Assembly: GCA_036867785.1 (NCBI GenBank)
Contig: CP145421.1
Span: 310,001 to 374,000, forward strand
From: Plasmodiophora brassicae
Lineage: Eukaryota > Endomyxa: Phytomyxea > Phytomyxea > Plasmodiophorida
Length of the DNA stretch: 64,000 nucleotides
Direction: 5' to 3'
Of this stretch, positions 33,735-44,146 are shown piece after piece (within the stretch, counting starts at the first letter, position 1; every line of letters starts with the position of its first letter). The translations under genes were made by a program, and so were the position numbers. Below the pieces are notes generated by a model. The model was given only the letters and a program-made list of their open reading frames with translations, made no database searches and was not told the DNA's origin.

Positions 33735-36537
33735 ACTGAGGCTGCCGGTACCGGCGACCACCTGGAGGGTGGACGCGACGCTGTCCATCTTCTGGTACAG
33801 CGCAGCGAACTCGGTCAGCAGTGATTCCATGAACGCAGTGACCGCCGGCAACAACGCCTGAACAGGTTCTGCCGCGCCCGATGACGATGACGGTGCCGGA
33901 GCGAACTCCGTTGATTGTCGAAAGACGGGCTTCCTGACGATGTCAACGGATGGGCCTGTAACGGATCGGCATGACATAAGTCAACACACGCGAACCGACC
34001 AGTACGACAGCACACGTGCAGCACCAATGTCGCGGGCAACGACGGCGATAACGCCAACTGGACCGCCGCCGCCGCGGACGGTACGACAGCAGCAGCGTCA
34101 GCACCATCTGCACCAGGGGACGATTCTGGCGGGCCGCCAATGAACGCGGGGCGACGACGACGACGACGGCTGCCGCCAGCCAGAGCAGGCACAGGCGGCA
34201 GCATCGGTGTGGCCGACGACGATGACGACGACGACGACGAGGACAACGAGGACCCCGGACCGGCCATGGCGGATAGCGAACTGAAGCTCCTGACAATGGT
34301 GCAGCTCCTGACAGTGGTGCAGCTCCTGACAATGGTGCAGCTCCTGACAGTGGTGCAGCTCCTGACAGTGGTGCAGCACCTGACAGTGGTGCAGCTCCTG
34401 ACAGTGGTGCAGCTCCTGACAGTGGTGCAGCTCCTGACAGTGGTGCAGCTCCTGACAGTGGTGCAGCTCCTGACAGTGGTGCAGCTCCTGACAGTGGTGT
34501 GGACACCCGCCTGGTCAGAAGTGCCGAACCCCTTTACGTACGCACTGAACTGCAAGACGTGCGCCTGTCGGGCAGGGCAACCACCTCCCCCTAGCCCTGA
34601 TCGGCGGAGCGAACAGCACGTTCGAGCACGTTTCCGGCAATCATGGTCCATGGGAGAAATACCGTTTCCGGTCCGTTCCGATCTGGAGGTTGCTGACGAT
34701 CCGCATCGGAACGGCTGTCAACGACCACAGCCGTCCCTGAGTACTGGATCGGGTATGATCGTTGCCAGCGATCCAGATGCAGACCGCACATGGCCTTCTT
34801 GAATACCCGCTGAACGGTACTGGTCCTGCGGCCCCCCCACAATTTCAAGGGGTCCCACCTTCGTTCAACTCGGGCCGGCTATTCGGATGCATCTCCGGGA
34901 TCCCACCTTCCTCACTGTGGCTCGCGTGCCTGCCTGTGTAGTAGGAGTCTAACGTGACATACTGTGGACCGTCGGCCACACTGTCCAGTGCCAAGTGAGT
35001 ACAGCTAGATCGGCCGAGATATTCGTTATTCTTCAAAGTTGTCTGGGAACCGATGGGCAACCAGTTGTGCGCGCCCTGGTCAAGCTTGCTGCGGCGGCGG
35101 CCGTCTCGTGCGGCGCCGTCCCGTCGACAGCTTCATTCTCAGCAGCATACGGGCGAGGTCAGCCAGCAGCCGTGCACCGGCCCTGTCGATGCGTCGCGCC
35201 TAACGCAAGAGGTACGCCCGGCACGTGTCACCGTTCTGACCCGGCTGACCGCAGCGGCAACCAGAACGCCGAGTTGCGCCGACGAATTCAGGATCTCGAA
35301 GCCGGCGTCGCACGTGCGCCTGCGACCCCGACAGCCGGCAGTCTGCCTCCTCGTCCGCCCCCACCGTTCGTTGCCGAGTTCTCATGCACTTGTGGGGCCG
35401 TCACTGATGGTGGTGCTGCTGACAGGGCCGCTCCTGCAGCGCCTACCCCGGCACCGGTCACCAGTCCTGGAGCAGGAGTGCCGCCTGCGCCCCTCTGCCC
35501 TCCTGTGCCGGCTGCACCTGCAGCGCCGCCTGCGCCCCTCTGCCCTCCTGTGCCGCCTGCGCCCCTCTGCCCTCCTGTGCCGCCTGCGCCCCTCTGCCCT
35601 CCTGTGCCGGCAGCGCCCCCGGCCCCGCCAGCGCCGCCAGCACCCCCGGCCCCGCCAGCGCCGCCAGCACCCCCGGCCCCGCCAGCGCCGGCAGCGCCCC
35701 CCACTGTGTCGGCGTCAGCAGCCGTACCCGGAGTGCCTCCTCCTCCTCCCCCTCCTCCGCCACCACCACCGCCTGCTGGACCGCCATGCGCCCCAGGTTC
35801 GTCAGCGGACTGCTCGCTGCGCCAATGCATGACACAGGCTGCGAGTAGGGTGCCCGCCGCCACCGCCACCACCAGCTCCCGCATGCGGTGCGGTTCGGCG
35901 CCCGCTTCCTCCTGGACTGAAGGCGAAGCCCGAGCTGCCAAAGCGCCAGTTGAGGAACCTTCACTGGTAAGCGATGTGCGCGCTAGTACCATCGCCCGTC
36001 ACCAGGTGACCGGCACGGGTGTCAGGACAACGATTCCCGTCCACGAGATCGCGGACACGATCTGGATGAAGCTGAACAATTCGGATCCTGAGCTGGACAC
36101 GGCGCTGTTCCAGCAAGCGTTCGCCACGGTCGCCCAGAAACCATCTTCGCTCGCTTCGGATCAGAAGCCCAAGGTCGGTGCGCATGTCGATGCGTTTCGG
36201 ATCTGGTCGACTCAGGTATCGGGACAGTCGGCTCCAGTACGAGCTGAACGCGTCAAGCTCATCGATTCGAAACGGTCGCATAACGTGGAACTGTCTCTCG
36301 GTATGTACCCGGGTGCCCCACCGGTCGTCGCTGACGAACCCTGGCGGCACGTTCCGCATAGCACGGTTCAAGATGAGCCCCGGCGAGATTCGCGACGCCG
36401 TCCTGCACCTGGACCAGGCACGTCTGAGCGCCCACCAGGTCGACACGCTCTTCAAATGCTGCCCAACGCAGCCAGAGATTGCTCTGGTACGGTGTCAGCA
36501 TGACCTGGCCGTTGTCCGGTCAGCCGAGCTGCTGACC
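33735..36537 (+). repeat. Left arm of ~3-kb inverted duplication
   Basis: The arm is near-identical, in reverse complement, to 37926-40908. It holds a piece of the unidentified repeated ORF (33735-33977, - strand), an 18-bp tandem repeat with 12 units, a conserved non-coding stretch and the 5' half of the formin gene. Against the right arm it lacks about 210 bp (right-arm 40501-40710), has two more tandem-repeat units and shows a scatter of single-base changes. High identity extends through introns and spacers, so the duplication looks recent, or the arms are kept alike by gene conversion. Confidence 0.9.
34288..34503 (+). repeat. 18-bp minisatellite, 12 units (left arm)
   Basis: Unit ctcctgacagtggtgcag, with a few units carrying a>g or t>a changes (ctcctgacaatggtgcag, cacctgacagtggtgcag). 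Being a multiple of three, it keeps two frames open on each strand, which creates artificially long frames such as LLTVVQ or APDSGA repeats. Confidence 0.9.
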
Positions 36538-36540
36538 TGC
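35053..36540 (+). pseudogene. Truncated formin copy (5' half only)
   Basis: Same N-terminus (MGNQLCAPWSSLLRRR), proline-rich FH1 and first part of FH2 as the formin at 36979-39417. The copy stops within the intron after PTQPEIAL, where the inverted duplication ends. The rest of FH2, including the knob, coiled-coil and post regions, is absent, so it cannot make an actin-nucleating FH2. The FH1 and splice sites are intact, so a truncated transcript is possible. Confidence 0.8.
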
Positions 36541-36655
36541 TGACTGGACAACGGCCAGGTCATGCTGAATGACCACCGTACCAGAGCAATCTCTGGCTGC
36601 GTTGGGCAGCATTTCCAGAGGGTGCTGACCTGGTGGGCGCTCAGACGTGCACAGC
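36538..36655 (+). repeat. Third, short copy of the formin FH2/intron segment
   Basis: About 118 bp here repeat, in direct orientation, the first bases of the right arm (37926-38045). They are therefore an inverted copy of the adjoining end of the left arm, forming a small palindrome centred near 36538. It contains the reverse complement of the exon end around HQVDTLWKCCPTQPEI. Confidence 0.75.
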
Positions 36656-36737
36656 ATCAACGTTTCGCTTCTCACCTGCCACCGACTCCGAATCAACTTG
36701 GTTTCGTTCCTCGCGTGGCACCGACTGATCGCGTGTC

Positions 36738-36990
36738 GTGATCCAGTGGATCCGGCACCAAATCCCAATGCCGGGCGATTCGAGCGCCGAGCGCCGGGAG
36801 TTCCCAATGAACTACGAGAGCTTGCCGAGGACACTACGTGGTCTGGTAATTAACCTGAAGCCGCACAGGCAGACTGGGGCGACCGCCAAGTCGCTGCAGG
36901 CCTGCGCCTTTCTCCTACGTTGCCATAATGTGGCCTCAACGCATTGCACGCCCACCGCCTGTATTCGATCTGCGTACGTCAGGGTGCCCG
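36738..36990 (+). repeat. Diverged copy of 41343-41585
   Basis: Direct repeat of the region around the end of the unidentified ORF. WIRHQIPMPGDS..RREFPM here corresponds to WIRRQTPKPGDS..RRKFTT there, followed by a shared non-coding stretch including gaagtcgctgcaggcctgcg-like sequence. It is clearly older than the two large arms. It overlaps the 3' end of the formin gene. Confidence 0.7.
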
Positions 36991-39417
36991 TTTCCCGCCG
37001 CCGGACGTCGGTTTGGCCACATGAGACGCCCTCTCCGCCTGCACGTACGATTCCGCAAAGTCGTGCAGTGTCCGGAAGAGGGCGTCCCACGTGGCCTTTC
37101 CTGGCGTCCCGCCGTACCAGGCCGACACACGGCCGACGTCAGCCAGCAACGCGTCCACCTGCTCCATCAACGCTGTGGCTTGGCGCGCCTTAGCCGTCAG
37201 GAACGCCGACATGACGTCCTTGAACCTGTCCGTGCCGGATCGGGCGTCGTCGAACGCGGCGACCTGCGCCTCGACGCTCTTCATCTGACGGACCAGGTCC
37301 CGGCACTCGGCGACGCACGCGTCGCTGTCGACCCGTGACGCCTGTTTCGAACACGGCCACAGTCAGCGAATCAGCGACAGGCCAGCGCGCAGGCGGGCAG
37401 GCGATTACGCGCGCCAAACTGGCCAACTGCTGCGGGAAGGTGCCCACGCCGGGCGAGTGCTGCTGCACGTGCCGAACGATCAGGTGCAGGAGACTGCTGC
37501 CCGAGTTGTCCGTTGCCTTCACCGACACCAGCTGCCGGAGGGCGGCCAGCCGGAAACCATAGGCTTGCCCTTTCGGCGTGCCGCCGTTCAGCACGTTGCC
37601 GACCGCCAGGATCAGGCGCAGCAGCTGATGGAACCGGTCCGCGTGTTCCACGTCGTGCAATGCGGATTGCACCACGTCGACCTTGCGATGGGCCTGACAC
37701 CGACGCGTTAGCAACCGTCCAGCAATATTCGGGGGCAACGCGACGACACGGCACACACCTCCTGGTACAGGTCGTCGTAGCTCTGCTGGAACGCCCAGGC
37801 ACCGACGCGGTCGGCCACGTTCGGCACGTCTGAAAGGGCGAGGAACAGCTGCTCGGTCGCTCCCAGCATGTGGGTGTCGCCTTCGTACGAGCGGACCTGG
37901 ACGGCGATAGGTCAGCGACGACGTCGTCTGGCTGCTGACCGGACAACGGCCAGATCATATGCTGAATGGCCACCCACCATGGCAATTTCTGGCTGCGTTG
38001 GGCAGCATTTCCATAGGGTGTCGACCTGGTGCGCGCTCAGACGTGCCTGGTCCAGGTGCAGGACGGCGTCGCGAATCTCGCCGGGGCTCATCTTGAACCG
38101 TGCTATACGTACGGAACGTGCCGTCAGCTGGTTCGTCAGCGACGACCGGTGGGGCACCCGGGTACATACCGAGAGACAGTTCCACGTTATGCGACCGTTT
38201 CGAATCGATGAGCTTGACGCGTTCAGCTCGTACTGGAGCCGACTGTCCCGATACCTGAGTCGACCAGATCCGAAACGCATCGACATGCGCACCGACCTTG
38301 GGCTTCTGATCCGAAGCGAGCGAAGATGGTTTCTGGGCGACCGTGGCGAACGCTTGCTGGAACAGCGCCGTGTCCAGCTCAGGATCCGAATTGTTCAGCT
38401 TCATCCAGATCGTGTCCGCGATCTCGTGGACGGGAATCGTTGTCCTGACACCCGTGCCGGTCACCTGGTGACGGGCGATGGTACTAGCGCGCACATCGCT
38501 TACCAGTGAAGGTTCCTCAACTGGCGCTTTGGCAGCTCGGGCTTCGCCTTCAGTCCAGGAGGAAGCGGGCGCCGAACCGCACCGCATGCGGGAGCTGGTG
38601 GTGGCGGTGGCGGCGGGCACCCTACTCGCAGCCTGTGTCATGCATTGGCGCAGCGAGCAGTCCGCTGACGAACCTGGGGCGCATGGCGGTCCAGCAGGCG
38701 GTGGTGGTGGCGGAGGAGGGGGAGGAGGAGGAGGCACTCCGGGTACGGCTGCTGACGCCGACACAGTGGGGGGCGCTGCCGGCGCTGGCGGGGCCGGGGG
38801 TGCTGGCGGCGCTGGCGGGGCCGGGGGTGCTGGCGGCGCTGGCGGGGCCGGGGGCGCTGCCGGCACAGGAGGGCAGAGGGGCGCAGGCGGCACAGGAGGG
38901 CAGAGGGGCGCAGGCGGCACAGGAGGGCAGAGGGGCGCAGGCGGCGCTGCAGGTGCAGCCGGCACAGGAGGGCAGAGGGGCGCAGGCGGCACTCCTGCTC
39001 CAGGACTGGTGACCGGTGCCGGGGTAGGCGCTGCAGGAGCGGCCCTGTCAGCAGCACCACCATCAGTGACGGCCCCACAAGTGCATGAGAACTCGGCAAC
39101 GAACGGTGGGGGCGGACGAGGAGGCAGACTGCCGGCTGTCGGGGTCGCAGGCGCACGTGCGACGCCGGCTTCGAGATCCTGAATTCGTCGGCGCAACTCG
39201 GCGTTCTGGTTGCCGCTGCGGTCAGCCGGGTCAGAACGGTGACACGTGCCGGGCGTACCTCTTGCGTTAGGCGCGACGCATCGACAGGGCCGGTGCACGG
39301 CTGCTGGCTGACCTCGCCCGTATGCTGCTGAGAATGAAGCTGTCGACGGGACGGCGCCGCACGAGACGGCCGCCGCCGCAGCAAGCTTGACCAGGGCGCG
39401 CACAACTGGTTGCCCAT
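36979..39417 (-). CDS. Formin (FH1-FH2), N-myristoylatable
   Basis: Nucleates and elongates unbranched actin filaments. ATG at 39417 gives MGNQLCAPWSSLLRRR: Gly2 and Cys6 suit myristoylation and palmitoylation, followed by a basic patch. After an intron (acceptor CAACCAG) comes AELRRRIQDLEAG, then a long FH1 of PPAPLCPPVP and APPAPP units ending in a run of 13 prolines. FH2 begins TIPVHEIADTIWMKLNNSDP, then LIDSKRSHNVELSLARFKMS, SYEGDTHMLGATEQLFLALS, RFHQLLRLILAVGNVLNGGT and ends DFAESYVQAERAS with a short tail and TGA at 36979-36981. At least five introns, all with consistent phase, one of which contains the junction of the inverted duplication. No GBD/FH3 region is visible, so the protein is short for a formin. 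Confidence 0.85.
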
Positions 39418-40908
39418 CGGTTCCCAGACAACTTTGAAGAATAACGAATATCTCGGCCGATCTAGCTGTACTCACTTGGCACTGGACAGTGTGGCCGACG
39501 GTCCACAGTATGTCACGTTACACTCCCACACAGGCAGGCACGCGAGCCACAGTGAGGAAGGTGGGATCCCGGAGATGCATCCGAATAGCCGGCCCGAGTT
39601 GAACGAAGGTGGGACCCCTTGAAATTGTGGGGGGCCCGCAGGACCAGTACCGTTCAGCGGGTATTCAAGAAGGCCATGTGCGGTCTGCATCTGGATCGCT
39701 GGCAACGATCATACCCGATCCAGTACTCAGGGACGGCTGTGGTCGTTGACAGCCGTTCCGATGCGGATCGTCAGCAACCTCCAGATCGAAACGGACCGGA
39801 AACGGTATTTCTCCCATGGACCATGATTGCCGGAAACGTGCTCGAACGTGCTGTTCGCTCCGCCGATCAGGGCTAGGGGGAGGTGGTTGCCCTGCCCGAC
39901 AGGCGCACGTCTTGCAGTTCAGTGCGTACGTAAAGGGGTTCGGCACTTCTGACCCGGCGGGTGTCCACACCACTGTCAGGAGCTGCACCACTGTCAGGAG
40001 CTGCACCACTGTCAGGAGCTGCACCACTGTCAGGAGCTGCACCACTGTCAGGAGCTGCACCACTGTCAGGAGCTGCACCACTGTCAGGAGCTGCACCACT
40101 GTCAGGAGCTGCACCACTGTCAGGAGCTGCACCATTGTCAGGAGCTGCAGTTCGCTATCCGCCATGGCCGGTCCGGGGTCCTCGTTGTCCTCGTCGTCGT
40201 CGTCGTCATCGTCGTCGGCCACACCGATGCTGCCGCCTGTGCCTGCTCTGGCTGGCGGCAGTTGTCGTCGTCGTTGTCGCCCCGCGTTCATTGGCGGCCC
40301 GCCTGAGCCGTCCCCTGGTGCAGAGCGTGCTGGCACTGCTGCTGTCGTACCGCCCGCGGCGGCGGCGGTCCAGTTGGCGTTATCGCCGTCGTTGCCCGCG
40401 ATATTGGTGCTGCACGTGTTCTGTCGTACTTGTCGGTTCGCGTGTGCTGACTAATTATGTCATGCCGCTCCGTTACAGGTCCATCCGTTGCCATCGTCAG
40501 CGCAAGAACGCTCGCCGGCGTCGTCGTCACCGGCGGTCCCGTTCTCGCCGTTGCCCTCATCGGCATCGTTGCCCGGTGCGCCCTCTCCGCTGACGTCGCC
40601 ATTGCCGGTGCCTCGTGTCCCTCGGCATCAGCAACAGCGCCGCCCATCGCGATCGGACCAGCTGGTCCGGTTCGGCGACCTGCTCTTTGCACGGGCGCCG
40701 GCGCTTTCGAAGCCCGTCTTTCGACAATCAACCGAGTCCGCTCCGGCACTGTCATCGTCATCGGGCGCGACAGAACCTGTTCAGGCGTCGTTGCCGGCGG
40801 TCACTGCGTTCATGGAATCACTGCTGACCAAGGTCGCTGCGCTGAACGAGAAGATGGAGCGCGTCGCGTCCACCCTCCAGGTGGTCGCCGGTACCGGCAG
40901 CCTACCTG
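37926..40908 (-). repeat. Right arm of ~3-kb inverted duplication
   Basis: Reverse complement of 33735-36537 and apparently the parental arm: it is longer and continues without break into the rest of the formin gene on its inner side and into the unidentified ORF on its outer side. The spacer between the arms is about 1.39 kb. Confidence 0.9.
39967..40149 (-). repeat. 18-bp minisatellite, 10 units (right arm)
   Basis: Same unit as at 34288-34503, seen here as the complement (ctgcaccactgtcaggag). Ten units against twelve in the other arm shows change after the duplication. Confidence 0.9.
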
Positions 40909-41459
40909 GGCAGCGCGCTGCCGCTCATGCGCCCGATATCGTCGGCGCCGGTCGCGCCAGGGGTTGCTGGACGTCGTCGTCGTCTGATACGGTCGAGGCA
41001 GCAGCAGAAAGAGCAGCAGCAGCGACGGCGTCTTCGTCAGGCACCCGTGGCGGGCGCGATAAGGTCACCGATGGGGTATTGCACCCATCGTGGCCGGCCT
41101 GGAAAGCGGCGGCTTACGCCTTCGTGAACGACCTGGACAAGGTCGACCTGACCGGCTGCGGGGAGACCCGTCGCCGGCGTGTCGCGGATGCCTGTTTCTG
41201 GCGGGACCTGCTGTTAACGCAGCGGTTTGCGCCGGACGGCAGGCTGCCGCCGCCGACGTTACCGCCGAGGCTCGCCGGCGGTTCGACTCTGCCCGAATGG
41301 ACCCGGCAGGTGAATATGTACTTTCAACGGGCGGAAGGTGTCGCGATCCGATGGATCCGGCGCCAAACCCCAAAGCCGGGCGATTCGGGCGCGAAGCGCC
41401 GGAAGTTCACCACGAACTTCCAGAGCTTGCGGAGGACGGTACGTGGTCTGGTACCCTGA
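40488..41459 (+). CDS. Unidentified repeated ORF (about 320 aa)
   Basis: A long + strand frame at the outer end of the right arm. It has no ATG near its beginning; the bases just before it (cgttacag at about 40471-40478) could be a splice acceptor. Content: a Ser/Pro-rich N-terminus, a short coiled coil (AFMESLLTKVAALNEKMERV), then a basic C-terminal region (PSWPAWKAAAYAFVNDLDKV, EWTRQVNMYFQRAEG, GAKRRKFTTNFQSLRRTVRG). Pieces occur in two other places in the window: the N-terminal half at 33735-33977 and the last ~40 residues at 36738-36850. I do not recognise it. It could be a structural ORF of a mobile element or a multicopy gene family; there is no zinc knuckle or enzymatic motif. Confidence 0.4.
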   Translation: MPSSAQERSPASSSPAVPFSPLPSSASLPGAPSPLTSPLPVPRVPRHQQQRRPSRSDQLVRFGDLLFARAPALSKPVFRQSTESAPALSSSSGATEPVQASLPAVTAFMESLLTKVAALNEKMERVASTLQVVAGTGSLPGQRAAAHAPDIVGAGRARGCWTSSSSDTVEAAAERAAAATASSSGTRGGRDKVTDGVLHPSWPAWKAAAYAFVNDLDKVDLTGCGETRRRRVADACFWRDLLLTQRFAPDGRLPPPTLPPRLAGGSTLPEWTRQVNMYFQRAEGVAIRWIRRQTPKPGDSGAKRRKFTTNFQSLRRTVRGLVP

Positions 41460-41816
41460 CGCAGAGCGAATACAGCGGTGGTCGTGCGGTGCGTTGAGGA
41501 CACGTCATGGCAGCGTAGGAGAAAGGCGCAGGCCTGCAGCGACTTCGCGGTCGTCGCAGTCTGCCCTGTGCGGCTTCCGGGTCCGCACGCGACAGAGCAT
41601 CTTCGCCGACGGCTAGTCTGATCCCTGAACGGGGGCAAGAGTTCTCTCTGCGTCATTCTTGAGGCGATGCGGGACAGCAGTACAAGCGGCGCACCAGGAC
41701 TATGCTGATTTCACGAAGTCTAGGCTCTCCACATAGTAACGCTACAATACATCAACAGTAACATGAATTTGAAGTGATTTGATGAAGCATTCTTGCCATC
41801 TCTCACTAGAAGGTTT
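41460..41816. other. Intergenic, includes tail of a repeat
   Basis: The first ~125 bp belong to the repeat shared with 36860-36990. The remainder, to the glycosyltransferase stop, holds nothing recognisable. Confidence 0.4.
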
Positions 41817-43396
41817 TCACTCTCTTCTTGACCTGTGTAGACCCTCAGTGAACCTCTCCCTGTGCTCATGGGAATTGATCCAGCGACTCACCATATTGGG
41901 ATGCCTACCTGATCCGGAAAGGCCATGGCACATAAAGTCGCTGGGTTTGCCCTCAGTGAACTTGACGGGAGCAAACGGGTCGCCTTTGAAGGTTCCAATG
42001 CCCCTCGCTGGACTCACAGCCAAATGACCAGACGCGGCGTGATCGTAAGCAACGGCAACGGTCGGATCAATCAGGATATTGCCATGCCCTGCCACCATGC
42101 CGAGGTAAGAACCACCGCAGTTACTCATGGCATTCCAATGGACGGCATACCTGCATTCCACATGTCTTTGCAGAACAATGTGCACTCCGAGGCCCGGCAC
42201 CCAGACGACTCTGACCGGAAACGGATGCCTTCGTAGAAGGGAGCCGCTTTGACGGCGATCATCCCATTCCAACAGCAGAACCTGTCGGTATCATTGGGAC
42301 CAACAAAACTAACAAGCCGCAGAGGTGGACGTATTTGCTTACACTGGAACGGGCTCAGACCGGAGGAGACGATCACGATCGTGCGTTCGACCAAAGAAGG
42401 GGTACATCGACGACAGGAAGTTGCCAGCCAAGTCAAGAGCAACCCACGTGTCGTAGAACGTGATCTCGGTGGAATACGAATGGTCCGGATCGAACTCGAA
42501 GTCCATCCCACATGCCATATCCGTCTCTGGGAGCGATACTCTTTGCGCCAGGCGAATCAAGTCCTCGGCGCACATGAACTGAATAAACCAATGTGAAACG
42601 GTGTCGTCGCAAGATCTGCGTGTCGGCCTACGTACCACATCATTCACGAAAAGCACGTAGTCAGCCTTGAACCCGGATTGCTTGGACTGGAACAAGGGCT
42701 CAAGCGCCTTGTTCCGTACACGAGCCAGGAAGTCGATCCGGTGTTCGTGAAGCAGACGACGCAGGTCGGACGTCACGATTGAATTGGACACGTTCTTGGC
42801 ATCAAGGACATCGGCGAACATGTAAAGCCACTCTTTGGACAGGTCCGTCGAGCCCGACTCGAATATGCTGACGTAGACGCGTGACGGGTCCCCGATTATG
42901 TCCACGACTCTGCGTCCAAGCCGGTTAGTACGCAGGGTTCATACCGCCCCAGAGCATCCGGATGACCTCTTGAGCTGGTGCAACAGGTGCGGAAGGGTCT
43001 TTTCGTTGTCGTGCACGTTTGCCGCTATGAAGTAATTGCCAGGCGGGATCCGCTGCGTAACATTCGTGTCGTACAAGATCGACTTGTAGCCGCACACGTC
43101 CGGTACTCGCCAGATCATCGGAGGTGTCCTCAGCAGCGTATGCCAGACTAGCAAGCCTGAGACCACTAAACCTGCAATCAGGTTGGAATCGCGCGCGCCG
43201 CAGCAGCGTCTCCGGACGTACAAATCGATGCAAACGTTACGATCCAGAGCGGCGAGATCAGTCGGCGGGACGCGTTCCGCACATTGGCGAACAGGTTCGG
43301 GGACGGATCCGGCGACCTGGACCCATTCCGGCGTTTGGTCAGCAAGGACGCGTACCCCGACGCCATCGGCGACGTGGTCGATGGGCCCAGCATCAT
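41817..43396 (-). CDS. CAP59-type (CMT1-like) glycosyltransferase, type II membrane protein
   Basis: Best reading starts at 43396 (MMLGPSTTSP); an ATG at 43561 is possible. A basic cytoplasmic part (LLTKRRNGSRSPDPS) precedes one membrane anchor, PLWIVTFASICLVVSGLLVW, built by joining two exons through a GTACGT..TTGCAG intron. The lumenal domain follows: YFIAANVHDNEKTLPHLLHQ, YVSIFESGSTDLSKEWL, FLARVRNKALEPL, YVLFVNDV, CGMDFEF, YDTWVALD, CCWNGMIAVKAAPFYEGIRF, ASECTLF and IDPTVAVAYD. This is the order of motifs in CAP59_mtransfer proteins, alpha-1,3-mannosyltransferases known from fungal capsule and glycan synthesis. The intron before VVDIIGDPS contains a perfect TACTAAC branch site. Donor and substrate here are unknown; a Golgi location is expected. 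Confidence 0.8.
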
Positions 43397-44146
43397 CCCG
43401 GACGAAACACAGGCACCCGTGCCCCCCTCCCCCGACGACAACTTACGTTTGTCGCCTATGGGAGGGACGCGCCCACTTACGGAGTTCCCCCCAATTCTGC
43501 CACCGACGTCAGGAGCGAAAAACCGGCGACGGAACCGCGCCGCCCACCTGTCGTGCGGCATGGCGCAGCGGCGTTTCTGGGACGCACACTGTCGCACACA
43601 TCCGCGCCACCGTCACGCACGCCGTACTACCCGATACAGTTCCCCGTCGGCACATTTTTGGCAGCCGACGGGGCGAACGGGGCACGGTGCCCCACAGGCC
43701 GTCAGGCCCTGCCAGTCTGCCCAAATTATTTTTCACGTCCGACTGTCCGACGTCCGGGAACTCATCGTCGCATCGTGGCGACCGACGCGGGGCGGCCCCC
43801 CGGCGGGGAGACCTGAAATACAATGACCACCCCGATTGCGTGTGTTAGCTTGGAGCGCCGGTCGCGGTTGCACACGATGCTCAGGTAGCTGCTGCGGCAA
43901 GACCGTGTCTAGGTACTGTAGGTAGGTATAGAGCCGATCGGGCGGAGTGTGGCGGGCGAACGATGGGGTTGGAGGAGGAAGTCCGCGGAAATCCCCGTTG
44001 GCCACATCAGTCACACACACAGCGACACACACACACGCAGCCCCGAATTGTCGAATCGGATCCCGGCCACCGGCACACCGGGGGAGGGGGTTGCACCGCG
44101 TGGTGTCGGCCTGCCTACACAACAGATTGACGGCCGGCCACGAAGC
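43397..44146. other. Intergenic between divergent genes, nothing recognised
   Basis: About 750 bp between the glycosyltransferase start and the coiled-coil gene. Frames here are Arg/Pro-rich products of GC-rich DNA. A short (ac)n stretch lies at 44015-44040. If the glycosyltransferase starts at 43561, the gap is 585 bp. Confidence 0.4.

Noticed and set aside
34140-34802. Asp-run plus LLTVVQ-repeat protein in the arms
   Set aside because: The repeat is an 18-bp minisatellite that keeps two frames open on each strand; no start or domain supports any one of them.
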